NCBI GenBank assembly: GCA_964438865.1
Contig: CAYTMI010000008.1
Location: forward strand, 62,001-126,000
Source of the DNA: G016234445 sp964438865
GTDB lineage: Bacteria > Chloroflexota > Dehalococcoidia > Tepidiformales > Tepidiformaceae
DNA length: 64,000 bases
Direction: 5' to 3'
Shown here one piece after another: positions 51,898-59,335 of the stretch; positions within the stretch are counted from its first letter, which is position 1, and every line of letters starts with the position of its first letter. A program made the position numbers and the translations under genes. A model generated the notes under the pieces. That model was not told the DNA's origin. It saw only the letters and a list, made by a program, of their open reading frames with translations, and made no database searches.

Positions 51898-53571
51898 GTG
51901 TCACGTGACGAAGCCAGCTACTGGCAGCGCACACTCAACCGGCGGGTTTCCCGCCGCGGTGTAGTCAGCGGAGCCGGCCTCTCCGGCATGGGGCTCGCGG
52001 CCGCCGCGCTTGTGGGCTGCGGCGACGATGATGACGGCGGTGGGGGGGACGCGTCCCCAACTACCGCACCCGTAACCCAGGTGCAGCAGCCGAAGGTCGG
52101 CGGCAAGCTCACGCTCCACATGGGCGGTTCGCCCCGGACCCTCGACCCCCATTTCGATACGTTCCCATACAACACCGCCGTAACCACCAACACCAATAAC
52201 GGCATCCTCCAGTTCACGCCCGACCTCAGCAAGATCGTAGGTGACGTCGCCCTCGGTTTGCCCGAGACGCCCGAGGCCCTCACCTACACCTTCAAGCTGC
52301 AGCAGGGCATCAAGTTCCACGACGTCCCCCCGGTCAACGGCCGCGAAATGACCTCCGCCGACGTCAAGTACAGCATCGAACGCCAGATGACCGACAAGGC
52401 GGGCACCTTCCAGCACGCCTACTTCTTCCTTGGCGCCATCGACAAGATCGAGACCCCCGACAACTACACCGTCATCTTCAAGATGAAGAAGCCGTTCGCT
52501 CCCTTCATCAGCTACATGGCCAGCCCGTGGACCCAGGTGATCTGCCGTGAAGTCGTCGAAGCAGACGGCGACCTCACCAAGCGGGCGATCGGCACCGGAC
52601 CCTTCATCTTCAAGGAATGGCAGAAGGACGTCCGCCTCGACATGGTGAAGAACCCGAACTACTGGAAGAAGGGCCTTCCCTACATCAACGAGTTCAGCCT
52701 GCTCCTCGCGGTCGACCCGGACACTGCGGCGACGCTGTTCATCGACAAGCAGGTCGACGGCATCGTCGCCGGCAAGGCCCAGCTCGACCGCATCAAGGAT
52801 GGCCGTAAGGAAGTCAACTACTCCGCCGTCCCCAGCCAGTTCTGGCGCCAGATGCGGATGCCCCCGACCACCGATACCCAGCCCTACCCCAAGCCGTTCG
52901 ACGACATCAGGTTCCGCGAGGCGATCGTCCGCGCCGTCGACAAGAAGCAGGTGCTGGATCTCGTCTACCAGGGCGACGGGCAGTTGACCAACGGCCCCAT
53001 CCTTCCCATCTACAAGCAGTGGGCGCTCAAGGAGGAATTCGCCGGCTTCGACCTCAAGAAGGCCAACGACCTGATGAAGCTCGCCGGCCAGGAAAAGGGC
53101 TTCACCGGCGAGATGATCTGGGCGACCGGCAGCCCGCAGGCCGACCAGATCGGCGAAGTCCTCAAAGAGCAGATGAAGAAGATCAACGTCACGCTCGACC
53201 TGAAGCCGATGGAACTGGCCGCCTACTACAACCAGACGTACTCCTACAAGTACACCTTCTCCCACCATGTGCCGCTCAACAACCCGGATCCCGACGAGAA
53301 CCTCTCGTCGTACTTCGGGAGGAAGTCGGCCTTCTTCAAGCACTACAACCCCGCGATCTTCGATGCCATCGACAAGCAGGCCGCGGAACTCGACACCACG
53401 AAGCGCCAGCAGCTCGTCATGGACGTTCAGAAGATGATCGTCCAGGACTTCCCCATCGCCTTCATGTTCACCACCAACCTCCACGAATTCACCGACAAGA
53501 AGGTCAAGGGGTGGTTCTACTCCGCTGACCTCTACAACGGGCGCGTCCACAACGTCTGGCTCGACGCCTAG
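51898..53571 (+). CDS. ABC transporter substrate-binding lipoprotein, peptide/nickel (SBP_bac_5) family
   Basis: A 557-residue extracellular solute-binding lipoprotein. NRRVSRRGVVSGAGLSG is a twin-arginine-type signal and LVGC (Cys41) the lipobox, so it may be a Tat-exported lipoprotein. The mature part has the family-5 fold: GGSPRTLDPHFD, IKFHDVPPVNGREMTSADVKYSI, IGTGPFIFKEW and FREAIVRAVDKKQ. Ligands in this family are oligopeptides, nickel or other small molecules. GTG start at 51898 with GAAGGAGGGG five bases upstream. Two permease genes follow; no ATPase genes do. Confidence 0.9.
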   Translation: MSRDEASYWQRTLNRRVSRRGVVSGAGLSGMGLAAAALVGCGDDDDGGGGDASPTTAPVTQVQQPKVGGKLTLHMGGSPRTLDPHFDTFPYNTAVTTNTNNGILQFTPDLSKIVGDVALGLPETPEALTYTFKLQQGIKFHDVPPVNGREMTSADVKYSIERQMTDKAGTFQHAYFFLGAIDKIETPDNYTVIFKMKKPFAPFISYMASPWTQVICREVVEADGDLTKRAIGTGPFIFKEWQKDVRLDMVKNPNYWKKGLPYINEFSLLLAVDPDTAATLFIDKQVDGIVAGKAQLDRIKDGRKEVNYSAVPSQFWRQMRMPPTTDTQPYPKPFDDIRFREAIVRAVDKKQVLDLVYQGDGQLTNGPILPIYKQWALKEEFAGFDLKKANDLMKLAGQEKGFTGEMIWATGSPQADQIGEVLKEQMKKINVTLDLKPMELAAYYNQTYSYKYTFSHHVPLNNPDPDENLSSYFGRKSAFFKHYNPAIFDAIDKQAAELDTTKRQQLVMDVQKMIVQDFPIAFMFTTNLHEFTDKKVKGWFYSADLYNGRVHNVWLDA

Positions 53572-53585
53572 CTCCTGCCCCTTCG

Positions 53586-53621
53586 CACCGTGAGCTGGGC
53601 GCCGGTGCCCGGCTCACGGTG
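53586..53621 (+). other. Intercistronic 15-bp hairpin between binding protein and permease genes
   Basis: CACCGTGAGC (53586-53595) pairs with GCTCACGGTG (53612-53621), extended inward by a T.G wobble and GGGC/GCCC, around GCCGGT. It starts 15 bases after the binding-protein stop. Such stems often stabilise the message of the abundant binding protein. Confidence 0.75.
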
Positions 53622-53642
53622 ATCCCTTTCGCGGAGGCCCGC

Positions 53643-54593
53643 GTGACCGATTACCTCATCCGTCGTTTGCTCCTCGCCATCCCCACCATCCTGCTGGTGA
53701 TGCTCGCCACCTTCTCCATCGTGCGGCTCGTGCCGGGCGATGTGGTCCAGGTCATGCTGGCCGAGCGGCCGTACGCCACCGAAGCCGACAAGAAGGCGCT
53801 CCGCGAAGAACTGGGCATGGACGACCCCATCCCCATCCAGTTCGTCAAGTACGTTGGCAACGTCCTGCGGGGCGATCTCGGCACCTCGCCCTGGACCGAG
53901 CGCGCCGTCACTTCGGAACTGAACGACCGCCTCCCGGTCACGGCCCAGCTCGGCCTGATGGCGATCATCATCGGGCTCCTCATCTCCCTCCCCATCGGCA
54001 TCCTCTCTGCGGTCCGGCAAGACACCCTCCAGGACTATGGGGCGCGCAGCTTCGCCATCCTCGCGCTCTCCGTGCCGTCGTTCTTTATCGGGACACTCGT
54101 GGTCGTGCTGCCTTCGCTCTGGTTTAGCTGGTCGCCACCGCTCATCTACAAGGGCTGGGATGCCGGACCCTGGCCCCACCTCTACTACTTCTTCTTCCCC
54201 GCCCTCGTTATTGGGCTCGGCCTCGCCGGCTCCGTCATGCGCCTGACCCGGACGATGATGCTCGAAGTGCTGCGCCAGGACTACATCCGCACGGCCTGGT
54301 CCAAGGGCCTTCGGGAACGCACCATCATCGGCCGCCACGCCATTAAGAACGCCTTCATTCCCGTCATTACCGTGATCGGTCTCCAGGTGAGCGTCGCCGT
54401 TAGCGGCACCATCATCGTCGAGAGCATCTTCAACGTCCCGGGGGTCGGGCGCTTCTTCGTCAGCGCGATCAGCCAGCGCGACTACCCCTCCGTCCAGGGC
54501 GTCGTCCTCGTCCTCGCCATCACCATCGTGTTCGTCAACCTGCTGGTCGATGTGAGCTACGCGCTCCTCGACCCGCGCATCAGGTACAGCTAG
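53643..54593 (+). CDS. ABC transporter permease, DppB/OppB-like
   Basis: A 316-residue inner-membrane permease with six helices. IRRLLLAIPTILLVMLATFSIVRLVPGD is cut here to its family feature: the N-terminal LVPGD. The EAA-type loop VLRQDYIRTAWSKGLRERT precedes the conserved helix AFIPVITVIGLQV. GTG at 53643 with GGAGG five bases upstream; an earlier in-frame ATG at 53619 lies within the hairpin. Partner of the permease at 54630. Confidence 0.92.
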   Translation: MTDYLIRRLLLAIPTILLVMLATFSIVRLVPGDVVQVMLAERPYATEADKKALREELGMDDPIPIQFVKYVGNVLRGDLGTSPWTERAVTSELNDRLPVTAQLGLMAIIIGLLISLPIGILSAVRQDTLQDYGARSFAILALSVPSFFIGTLVVVLPSLWFSWSPPLIYKGWDAGPWPHLYYFFFPALVIGLGLAGSVMRLTRTMMLEVLRQDYIRTAWSKGLRERTIIGRHAIKNAFIPVITVIGLQVSVAVSGTIIVESIFNVPGVGRFFVSAISQRDYPSVQGVVLVLAITIVFVNLLVDVSYALLDPRIRYS

Positions 54594-54629
54594 CAGCGGC
54601 TGCGCCGCGGCCACATCCAGGAGGAACTC

Positions 54630-55574
54630 ATGCAGCGCACCGCGTCCATGGATGGTGTGATGTTGGCCCGGGAGTCTCGGCGCCTTCCCTTCTACGTCGA
54701 CGTCCTCCGCCGCCTGGTCAGGGAGAAGCCACTGGGCCTTGTGGGGGCTGTACTGGTGATCCTGTTCGTCGTCGCGGCTGTCGCAGCTCCGCTTGTCGCA
54801 CCCTACGGTCCCAGCCAGCTGATGGCTGGCCCGCAGCTCGACTCACCCTCCTTCAGTCACCCCCTGGGCACGGACAACCTTGGCCGCGATGTCTTCAGCC
54901 GCGTCGTTTACGGCGCCCGGGTTTCCATGACCATCGGCCTCATCGCCGTCCTCACATCCAGCGTTATCTCCGTCACCATCGGCATCGTGAGCGGCTACTT
55001 CGGCGGACTCTTCGACATGCTCGCCCAGCGTTTTGTCGATGCCTTCATCGCCTTCCCCGCCCTCGTCTTCCTCATCGCCGTCGGCGGCATCTTTCGCGAC
55101 TCTGACATCCCCGGCCTCCCCAGGAACGGGGTCTTCAGCACCCCCACGGTCGTCCTCATGGTCACCATGGGCATTCTTTTCGGCGTCGGGACTTCCCGCG
55201 TCATCCGCGCCTCGACGCTCTCGGTGAAGGCACTCACGTTCGTCGAAGCCTCCCGCGCCACCGGCGCCGGGCACGGGCGCATCATCCTCCACCACATCTT
55301 GCCCAACGTCATGCCCCAGGTGATAACCCTCGCCACCCTTGGCCTGGGCAGCGCCATCCTCTTCGAATCGGCCCTCAGCTTCCTCGGCCTCGGCGTCCCA
55401 CCCGACGTCGCCACCTGGGGCGGCATGCTCAACCGCGAGGCGCGCTCCTGGATGACGAAGGCCCCCTGGCTCGCGATCTTCCCCGGCCTCGCCCTCAGCC
55501 TCGCCGTCTTCGGCTTCAACATGCTCGGTGACGCCCTCCGGGATCTCCTCGACCCTCGCCTCCGCCAGGGCTAG
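54630..55574 (+). CDS. ABC transporter permease, DppC/OppC-like
   Basis: A 314-residue permease with an N-terminal extension and six helices. Family features: HPLGTDNLGRDVFSRVVYGAR, the EAA-type loop TFVEASRATGAGHGRIILHHILPN, and GGMLNREARSWM near the C-terminus. ATG at 54630 after AGGAGGAAC. The system lacks local ATPases, so it must borrow them from elsewhere in the genome. A heptamer repeat and an amidohydrolase gene follow. Confidence 0.92.
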   Translation: MQRTASMDGVMLARESRRLPFYVDVLRRLVREKPLGLVGAVLVILFVVAAVAAPLVAPYGPSQLMAGPQLDSPSFSHPLGTDNLGRDVFSRVVYGARVSMTIGLIAVLTSSVISVTIGIVSGYFGGLFDMLAQRFVDAFIAFPALVFLIAVGGIFRDSDIPGLPRNGVFSTPTVVLMVTMGILFGVGTSRVIRASTLSVKALTFVEASRATGAGHGRIILHHILPNVMPQVITLATLGLGSAILFESALSFLGLGVPPDVATWGGMLNREARSWMTKAPWLAIFPGLALSLAVFGFNMLGDALRDLLDPRLRQG

Positions 55575-55595
55575 CCCGGGAGTATCGCCAGATCG

Positions 55596-55637
55596 CCCTC
55601 GGCCCTCGGCCCTCGGACCTCGGACCTCGGACCTCGT
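55596..55637. repeat. Heptamer tandem repeat (MCCTCGG, 6 units)
   Basis: Three CCCTCGG, two ACCTCGG and one ACCTCGT in a row, between the permease stop and the ribosome-binding site of the amidohydrolase gene. Confidence 0.85.
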
Positions 55638-55663
55638 ATCCTGTGCCGAGGAGGGCCCCACCC

Positions 55664-57334
55664 GTGCCCGATACCACCATCTTCCTCGCCCGCAAAGTCA
55701 TCACCATGGACCCCAACGTCCCCGATGCGAACGCGATCGCCGTGCGCGACGGCCGCATCCTCTCCGCAGGACCCTTCGACCGCGTGCTCAACGCCGTCGG
55801 CGGCGCCGGCGTCGACCGCCAGTTCGCGAACCAGGTCATCCTCCCGGGGTTCGTCGAGGCCCACGCCCACATCCTCGAAGGCATCTTCTGGCAGTTCCCC
55901 TACGTCGGCTTCATCGACCGCCGCCGCCCCGACGGCACCACCGCCGAGGGCGCGACCACGAACGAGGCCATCGTCACCCGCCTTCGCCGGGCCTCCGCCG
56001 CCATGCCCGACCCGAATGCGCCGCTCTTCGCCTGGGGCTACGACCCCCTCTTCCTCCAGGACGAAGAGCTGACGGCGCCCGTCCTCGACACCGTCTCCAC
56101 GACCCGGCCGATCTACGTGATGCACGCCAGCGGCCACGTCGCCGCCATCAACAGCGCCCTCCTCGAAGCGGGGGAAATCACCGCCTCAACGAACGTGGAG
56201 GGCGTCGTCAAAGGCGCCGATGGAAACCCCACCGGCGTCCTCCAGGAAACGAAGGCCATGAATCTTGGCCTCCGGGTCGCGGGCAGCCCCTTCGCCGGCG
56301 ACCTTCGCCAGCCGCTCCTGAACCTCGGCCGGGCTGCCCACGTCGCCGGCGTGACCACGGTGACCGACCTCGGCACCCTGCCGCTCGCGAACCCCGCCTC
56401 GCTCGAACGCATCACCGAAGTGACTTCGAGCGACGACTTCCCCGCCCGCCTCGCCGCCGCCCATGGGCTTCTCTTCGGCAACCACAGCCCCGGGCGCGTC
56501 GCCGAAGAATGCCTGGCGCTCAGGGCGAAGAGCACGGACAAACTCCGCATGGGCTTCGCCAAGATCATCACCGACGGCTCCATCCAGGGGTTCACGGCGC
56601 GCCTTCGCTGGCCCTGCTATCACAACGGCGCCGCCAACGGCATCTGGAACGTCGACCCCGAAGCCCTCCGCGCCTGGGTGGCCGAACTCCACCGCAACCG
56701 CATCCAGGTTCACATCCACACCAACGGCGACGAAGCGACCGACGCCGCCCTCGACGCGCTCGAAGCTGCCAGCCGCGAAGCGCCCTGGGACGACCACCGT
56801 CTCGTCCTCGAACACAACCAGATGGCGACCGACGCCCAGTTCCGGCGGATGAAAGCGCTCGGGGCCTGCACGAACCTCTTCGCCAACCACATCTATTACT
56901 GGGGCGACATCCACCGCGCCGTAACCATCGGCCCCGACCGCGCCGCCCGCATGGACGCCGCCGGTTCCGCCCTCCGCCACGGCGTGCCATTCTCCCTCCA
57001 CTCCGATGCCAACGTGACCCCGATTGGCCCGCTCTTTGCCGCCTGGTGCGCCGTCAACCGCCGGACCATGTCGGGCCGCATTCTCGGCGAGGAACAGCGC
57101 ATCCCGGTGCTCGACGCGCTCCGCGCGGTCACCCTCGGTGCCGCCTACCTCCTCCGCCTGGACGACGAAATCGGCAGCATCGAAACCGGCAAGCGCGCCG
57201 ACTTCACCGTCCTCGCCGAAGACCCGCTCGCCGTCGACCCGCTCGAACTGAAGGATGTGCCGGTGATGGCGACGGTGCTTGGCGGCATCCCTCAACCCGC
57301 GCCCGCACCCCCAACCGCCACGGCCGTGTTCTAA
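55664..57334 (+). CDS. Amidohydrolase family 3 protein (YtcJ-like)
   Basis: A 556-residue metal-dependent hydrolase. ARKVITMDPN opens the beta-sandwich; the first metal motif is GFVEAHAHILEG; further conserved parts are IHTNGDEATDAALD, VLEHNQMATD and HSDANVTPIGPL; SIETGKRADFTVL closes the domain. The substrate, a C-N or C-O bond in an unknown compound, is not evident. GTG at 55664 has GAGGAGGG seven bases upstream, better than the GTG at 55643. Position after the ABC importer suggests it may act on the imported compound. Confidence 0.88.
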   Translation: MPDTTIFLARKVITMDPNVPDANAIAVRDGRILSAGPFDRVLNAVGGAGVDRQFANQVILPGFVEAHAHILEGIFWQFPYVGFIDRRRPDGTTAEGATTNEAIVTRLRRASAAMPDPNAPLFAWGYDPLFLQDEELTAPVLDTVSTTRPIYVMHASGHVAAINSALLEAGEITASTNVEGVVKGADGNPTGVLQETKAMNLGLRVAGSPFAGDLRQPLLNLGRAAHVAGVTTVTDLGTLPLANPASLERITEVTSSDDFPARLAAAHGLLFGNHSPGRVAEECLALRAKSTDKLRMGFAKIITDGSIQGFTARLRWPCYHNGAANGIWNVDPEALRAWVAELHRNRIQVHIHTNGDEATDAALDALEAASREAPWDDHRLVLEHNQMATDAQFRRMKALGACTNLFANHIYYWGDIHRAVTIGPDRAARMDAAGSALRHGVPFSLHSDANVTPIGPLFAAWCAVNRRTMSGRILGEEQRIPVLDALRAVTLGAAYLLRLDDEIGSIETGKRADFTVLAEDPLAVDPLELKDVPVMATVLGGIPQPAPAPPTATAVF

Positions 57335-57351
57335 ACCCAACGCGCTCGTCT

Positions 57352-57376
57352 CCCTCTCCCGCCTCGCGGGAGAGGG
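57352..57376. repeat. Intergenic palindrome CCCTCTCCCGC/GCGGGAGAGGG, copy 1
   Basis: An 11-bp perfect stem around CTC, followed by CCGGGGTGAGGGT, between two convergent genes. It could terminate both. The related copy at 59254-59281 also has the GGTGAGGG tail. Confidence 0.7.
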
Positions 57377-57388
57377 CCGGGGTGAGGG

Positions 57389-58216
57389 TCACACGCCCGG
57401 GATGAGCCCTTCCTTCGCGAGTACGTCCGCGAGTTGGCGGGCGATGCCGCCTTCGTTCGCGGCGTCCAGCGTCTTCCCGCCGCGGCCGCCCATGCCCCCT
57501 GACATCAACTGCCGCAGCCGCTCCGATGGCTTCGCCGCCGCCGAAGGCTTCAGAAGCTGGCGCGTCAGCGGCCGGGCCGGGCCGTAGCCAACGAGTTCGA
57601 ACCGCTCACCGTGCGATACCTCGTGCGCGACCGCGCGGGCGGCGACAGCTTCGCGCCGGGCGGCGAGCCGCGTCGCCAGCCGCGGGTAGAACGGCGGCGC
57701 CGGCATCCGCGCGGGGACCAGGACAACCGGCACCGGCACCCGGTACGTCCGCCGCACGCCGCCGCCGGCCCGGACCTGTGCGAGCAGGTGGCCCTCTCCC
57801 GGTTCGACCGCCGTCACATCCTGCAGCAGCGGCCACCCCAATACCTCCGCCAGCGCGCCCGCCAGCACCCCGGACCCGTGGTCACTCGCGGCGCTCCCGG
57901 CGAAGACAATATCGGTGCCGCCGGGGACAGCTTCCGCGAGCACCCGCGCGGTCGCCCCAATCCCGGCCTCCGCGAGGTCGCTGCTCCACGCCCGCGTGAC
58001 CGTGTCCACGCCTATCGCCCGCGCCTCCCGCAGCGCCGCATCCCAATCCGGCGGCCCCATTGCCACGCCGTGGACCTGCCCTCCCGCCGCCCGCCGCAGC
58101 GAAAGCGCCAGGCTCAGGGTCACCACCGACGGCTCGTCCAGGCGGCAGGTGTCGCCCCAGACGCCCTGCGCCAGTTCCGGGTCCGCCACCGCGCGAAGCA
58201 GGACGACGCTCTTCAT
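57389..58216 (-). CDS. etfB: Electron transfer flavoprotein, beta subunit
   Basis: A 275-residue beta subunit of ETF, the carrier between flavin dehydrogenases and the respiratory chain. SSDLAEAGIGATARVLAEA and FAGSAASDHGSGVLAGALAEVLGWPLL are the AMP/FAD-interface segments. The C-terminal recognition helix is near the PSERLRQLMSGG region. The ATG overlaps the stop of etfA (ATGA). Order alpha-then-beta is the reverse of the common etfBA arrangement. Confidence 0.85.
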   Translation of the reverse strand: MKSVVLLRAVADPELAQGVWGDTCRLDEPSVVTLSLALSLRRAAGGQVHGVAMGPPDWDAALREARAIGVDTVTRAWSSDLAEAGIGATARVLAEAVPGGTDIVFAGSAASDHGSGVLAGALAEVLGWPLLQDVTAVEPGEGHLLAQVRAGGGVRRTYRVPVPVVLVPARMPAPPFYPRLATRLAARREAVAARAVAHEVSHGERFELVGYGPARPLTRQLLKPSAAAKPSERLRQLMSGGMGGRGGKTLDAANEGGIARQLADVLAKEGLIPGV

Positions 58217-59193
58217 CCCGCTGCCCCCGCCAGCGCTGCCCGGCGTTCGCTGTTGCTTCTCCGTCCGCGGAGGTCGGCAATCAGGCCGGGCAGGATTTCG
58301 TGGATGTCGCCAACCAGCGACACGTTCGCGATCTTGAAGATCGGTGCCCGCGCGTCCGAATTGATCGCCACGATGAACGAGGCTGCGCGCATCCCGAGCG
58401 TGTGGTGGATAGCGCCGCTGATCCCACAGGCGATGTAGAGCGCCGGCGTCACCGTCCGCCCGGTCAGCCCAACCTGGCGCGACGATGGCACCCAGCCGTT
58501 GTCGACCGCCACCCGGCTGGCCCCGACGGTCCCCCCGAGCAGCCCTGCCAGTTCGGCGAGCATGTCGAATCCTTCGCGGCTGCCCACGCCTCGCCCCCCC
58601 GCGACCACGACGTCGGCCTCGGCGAGGTCCATCTCCCAGGGAGAGAGGCGGCTTTCCTGCACCAGCGCGAAGGGGGAAGCAGCCGCCGGGGGAGCCAGTT
58701 CCGCCGCCCCGGGCAGCGCCGCCGTGCCGGTCACATCGGCCGCCGCGTCCGCGTTCACGACAACGATGGTCGTGGGCGCCCGGAGGGCCAGGGTCGCCGT
58801 CCGTGTCCCGGCGAGGGCCGGCCGCGACGCCTGGAGCACCCCGTCGCGTTCGCGGAGGCTGAGGACTGAGGTGGCGATTGGGAACCCACTGCGCACTGCC
58901 AGCCTGCCAGCCAGTTCGCGTCCCAGCGGCGTATCCCCGATGGCGATAAGGCTGTACCCCCCGGCGGCTGCCAGCGATGAGATGGTGCCCACGAGCGCCG
59001 CGGCCTCGCCGGAAGGGACGTGCCAGGCCTGTGCCCAGCGCCCCGCCAGCGCCACCGCCGGCCCCACCACGAGGATGTCGCCCTCGCCGCGCGATTCGGT
59101 GATCGCCCGCTGGGCTATCCCCAGCGCGGCCCCCGACCGCCGTTCCACCCCTCCCGGCCCGGTCTCCACCACCACGAGGACGCGCTGCACCAT
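58213..59193 (-). CDS. etfA: Electron transfer flavoprotein, alpha subunit
   Basis: A 326-residue alpha subunit. The C-terminal FAD-binding domain is clear: VVAGGRGVGSREGFDMLAE, VDNGWVPSSRQVGLTGRTV, LYIACGISGAIHHTLGM and VAINSDARAPIFKIANVSLVGD. The N-terminal domain is more divergent. Co-translated with etfB. The upstream OYE-like oxidoreductase, 142 bases away on the same strand, is a likely redox partner; acyl-CoA dehydrogenase at 49697 may also use it. Confidence 0.9.
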   Translation of the reverse strand: MVQRVLVVVETGPGGVERRSGAALGIAQRAITESRGEGDILVVGPAVALAGRWAQAWHVPSGEAAALVGTISSLAAAGGYSLIAIGDTPLGRELAGRLAVRSGFPIATSVLSLRERDGVLQASRPALAGTRTATLALRAPTTIVVVNADAAADVTGTAALPGAAELAPPAAASPFALVQESRLSPWEMDLAEADVVVAGGRGVGSREGFDMLAELAGLLGGTVGASRVAVDNGWVPSSRQVGLTGRTVTPALYIACGISGAIHHTLGMRAASFIVAINSDARAPIFKIANVSLVGDIHEILPGLIADLRGRRSNSERRAALAGAAG

Positions 59194-59253
59194 CCCCTAG
59201 TCCATCCTGACCAGGATTGGCGTCCGTTCGGAACCGGCCACATTTGGCCTGCT

Positions 59254-59281
59254 CCCCTCTCCCGCGTAGCCGGGAGAGGGG
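59254..59281. repeat. Intergenic palindrome CCCCTCTCCCG/CGGGAGAGGGG, copy 2
   Basis: An 11-bp perfect stem around CGTAGC, followed by GGGGGTGAGGG. It lies between etfA and the OYE-like gene. Confidence 0.7.
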
Positions 59282-59335
59282 CTGGGGGTGAGGGCCCAAC
59301 GCAGCGGATCGAGCGCCGAGTTTCTCAACTGAGCA

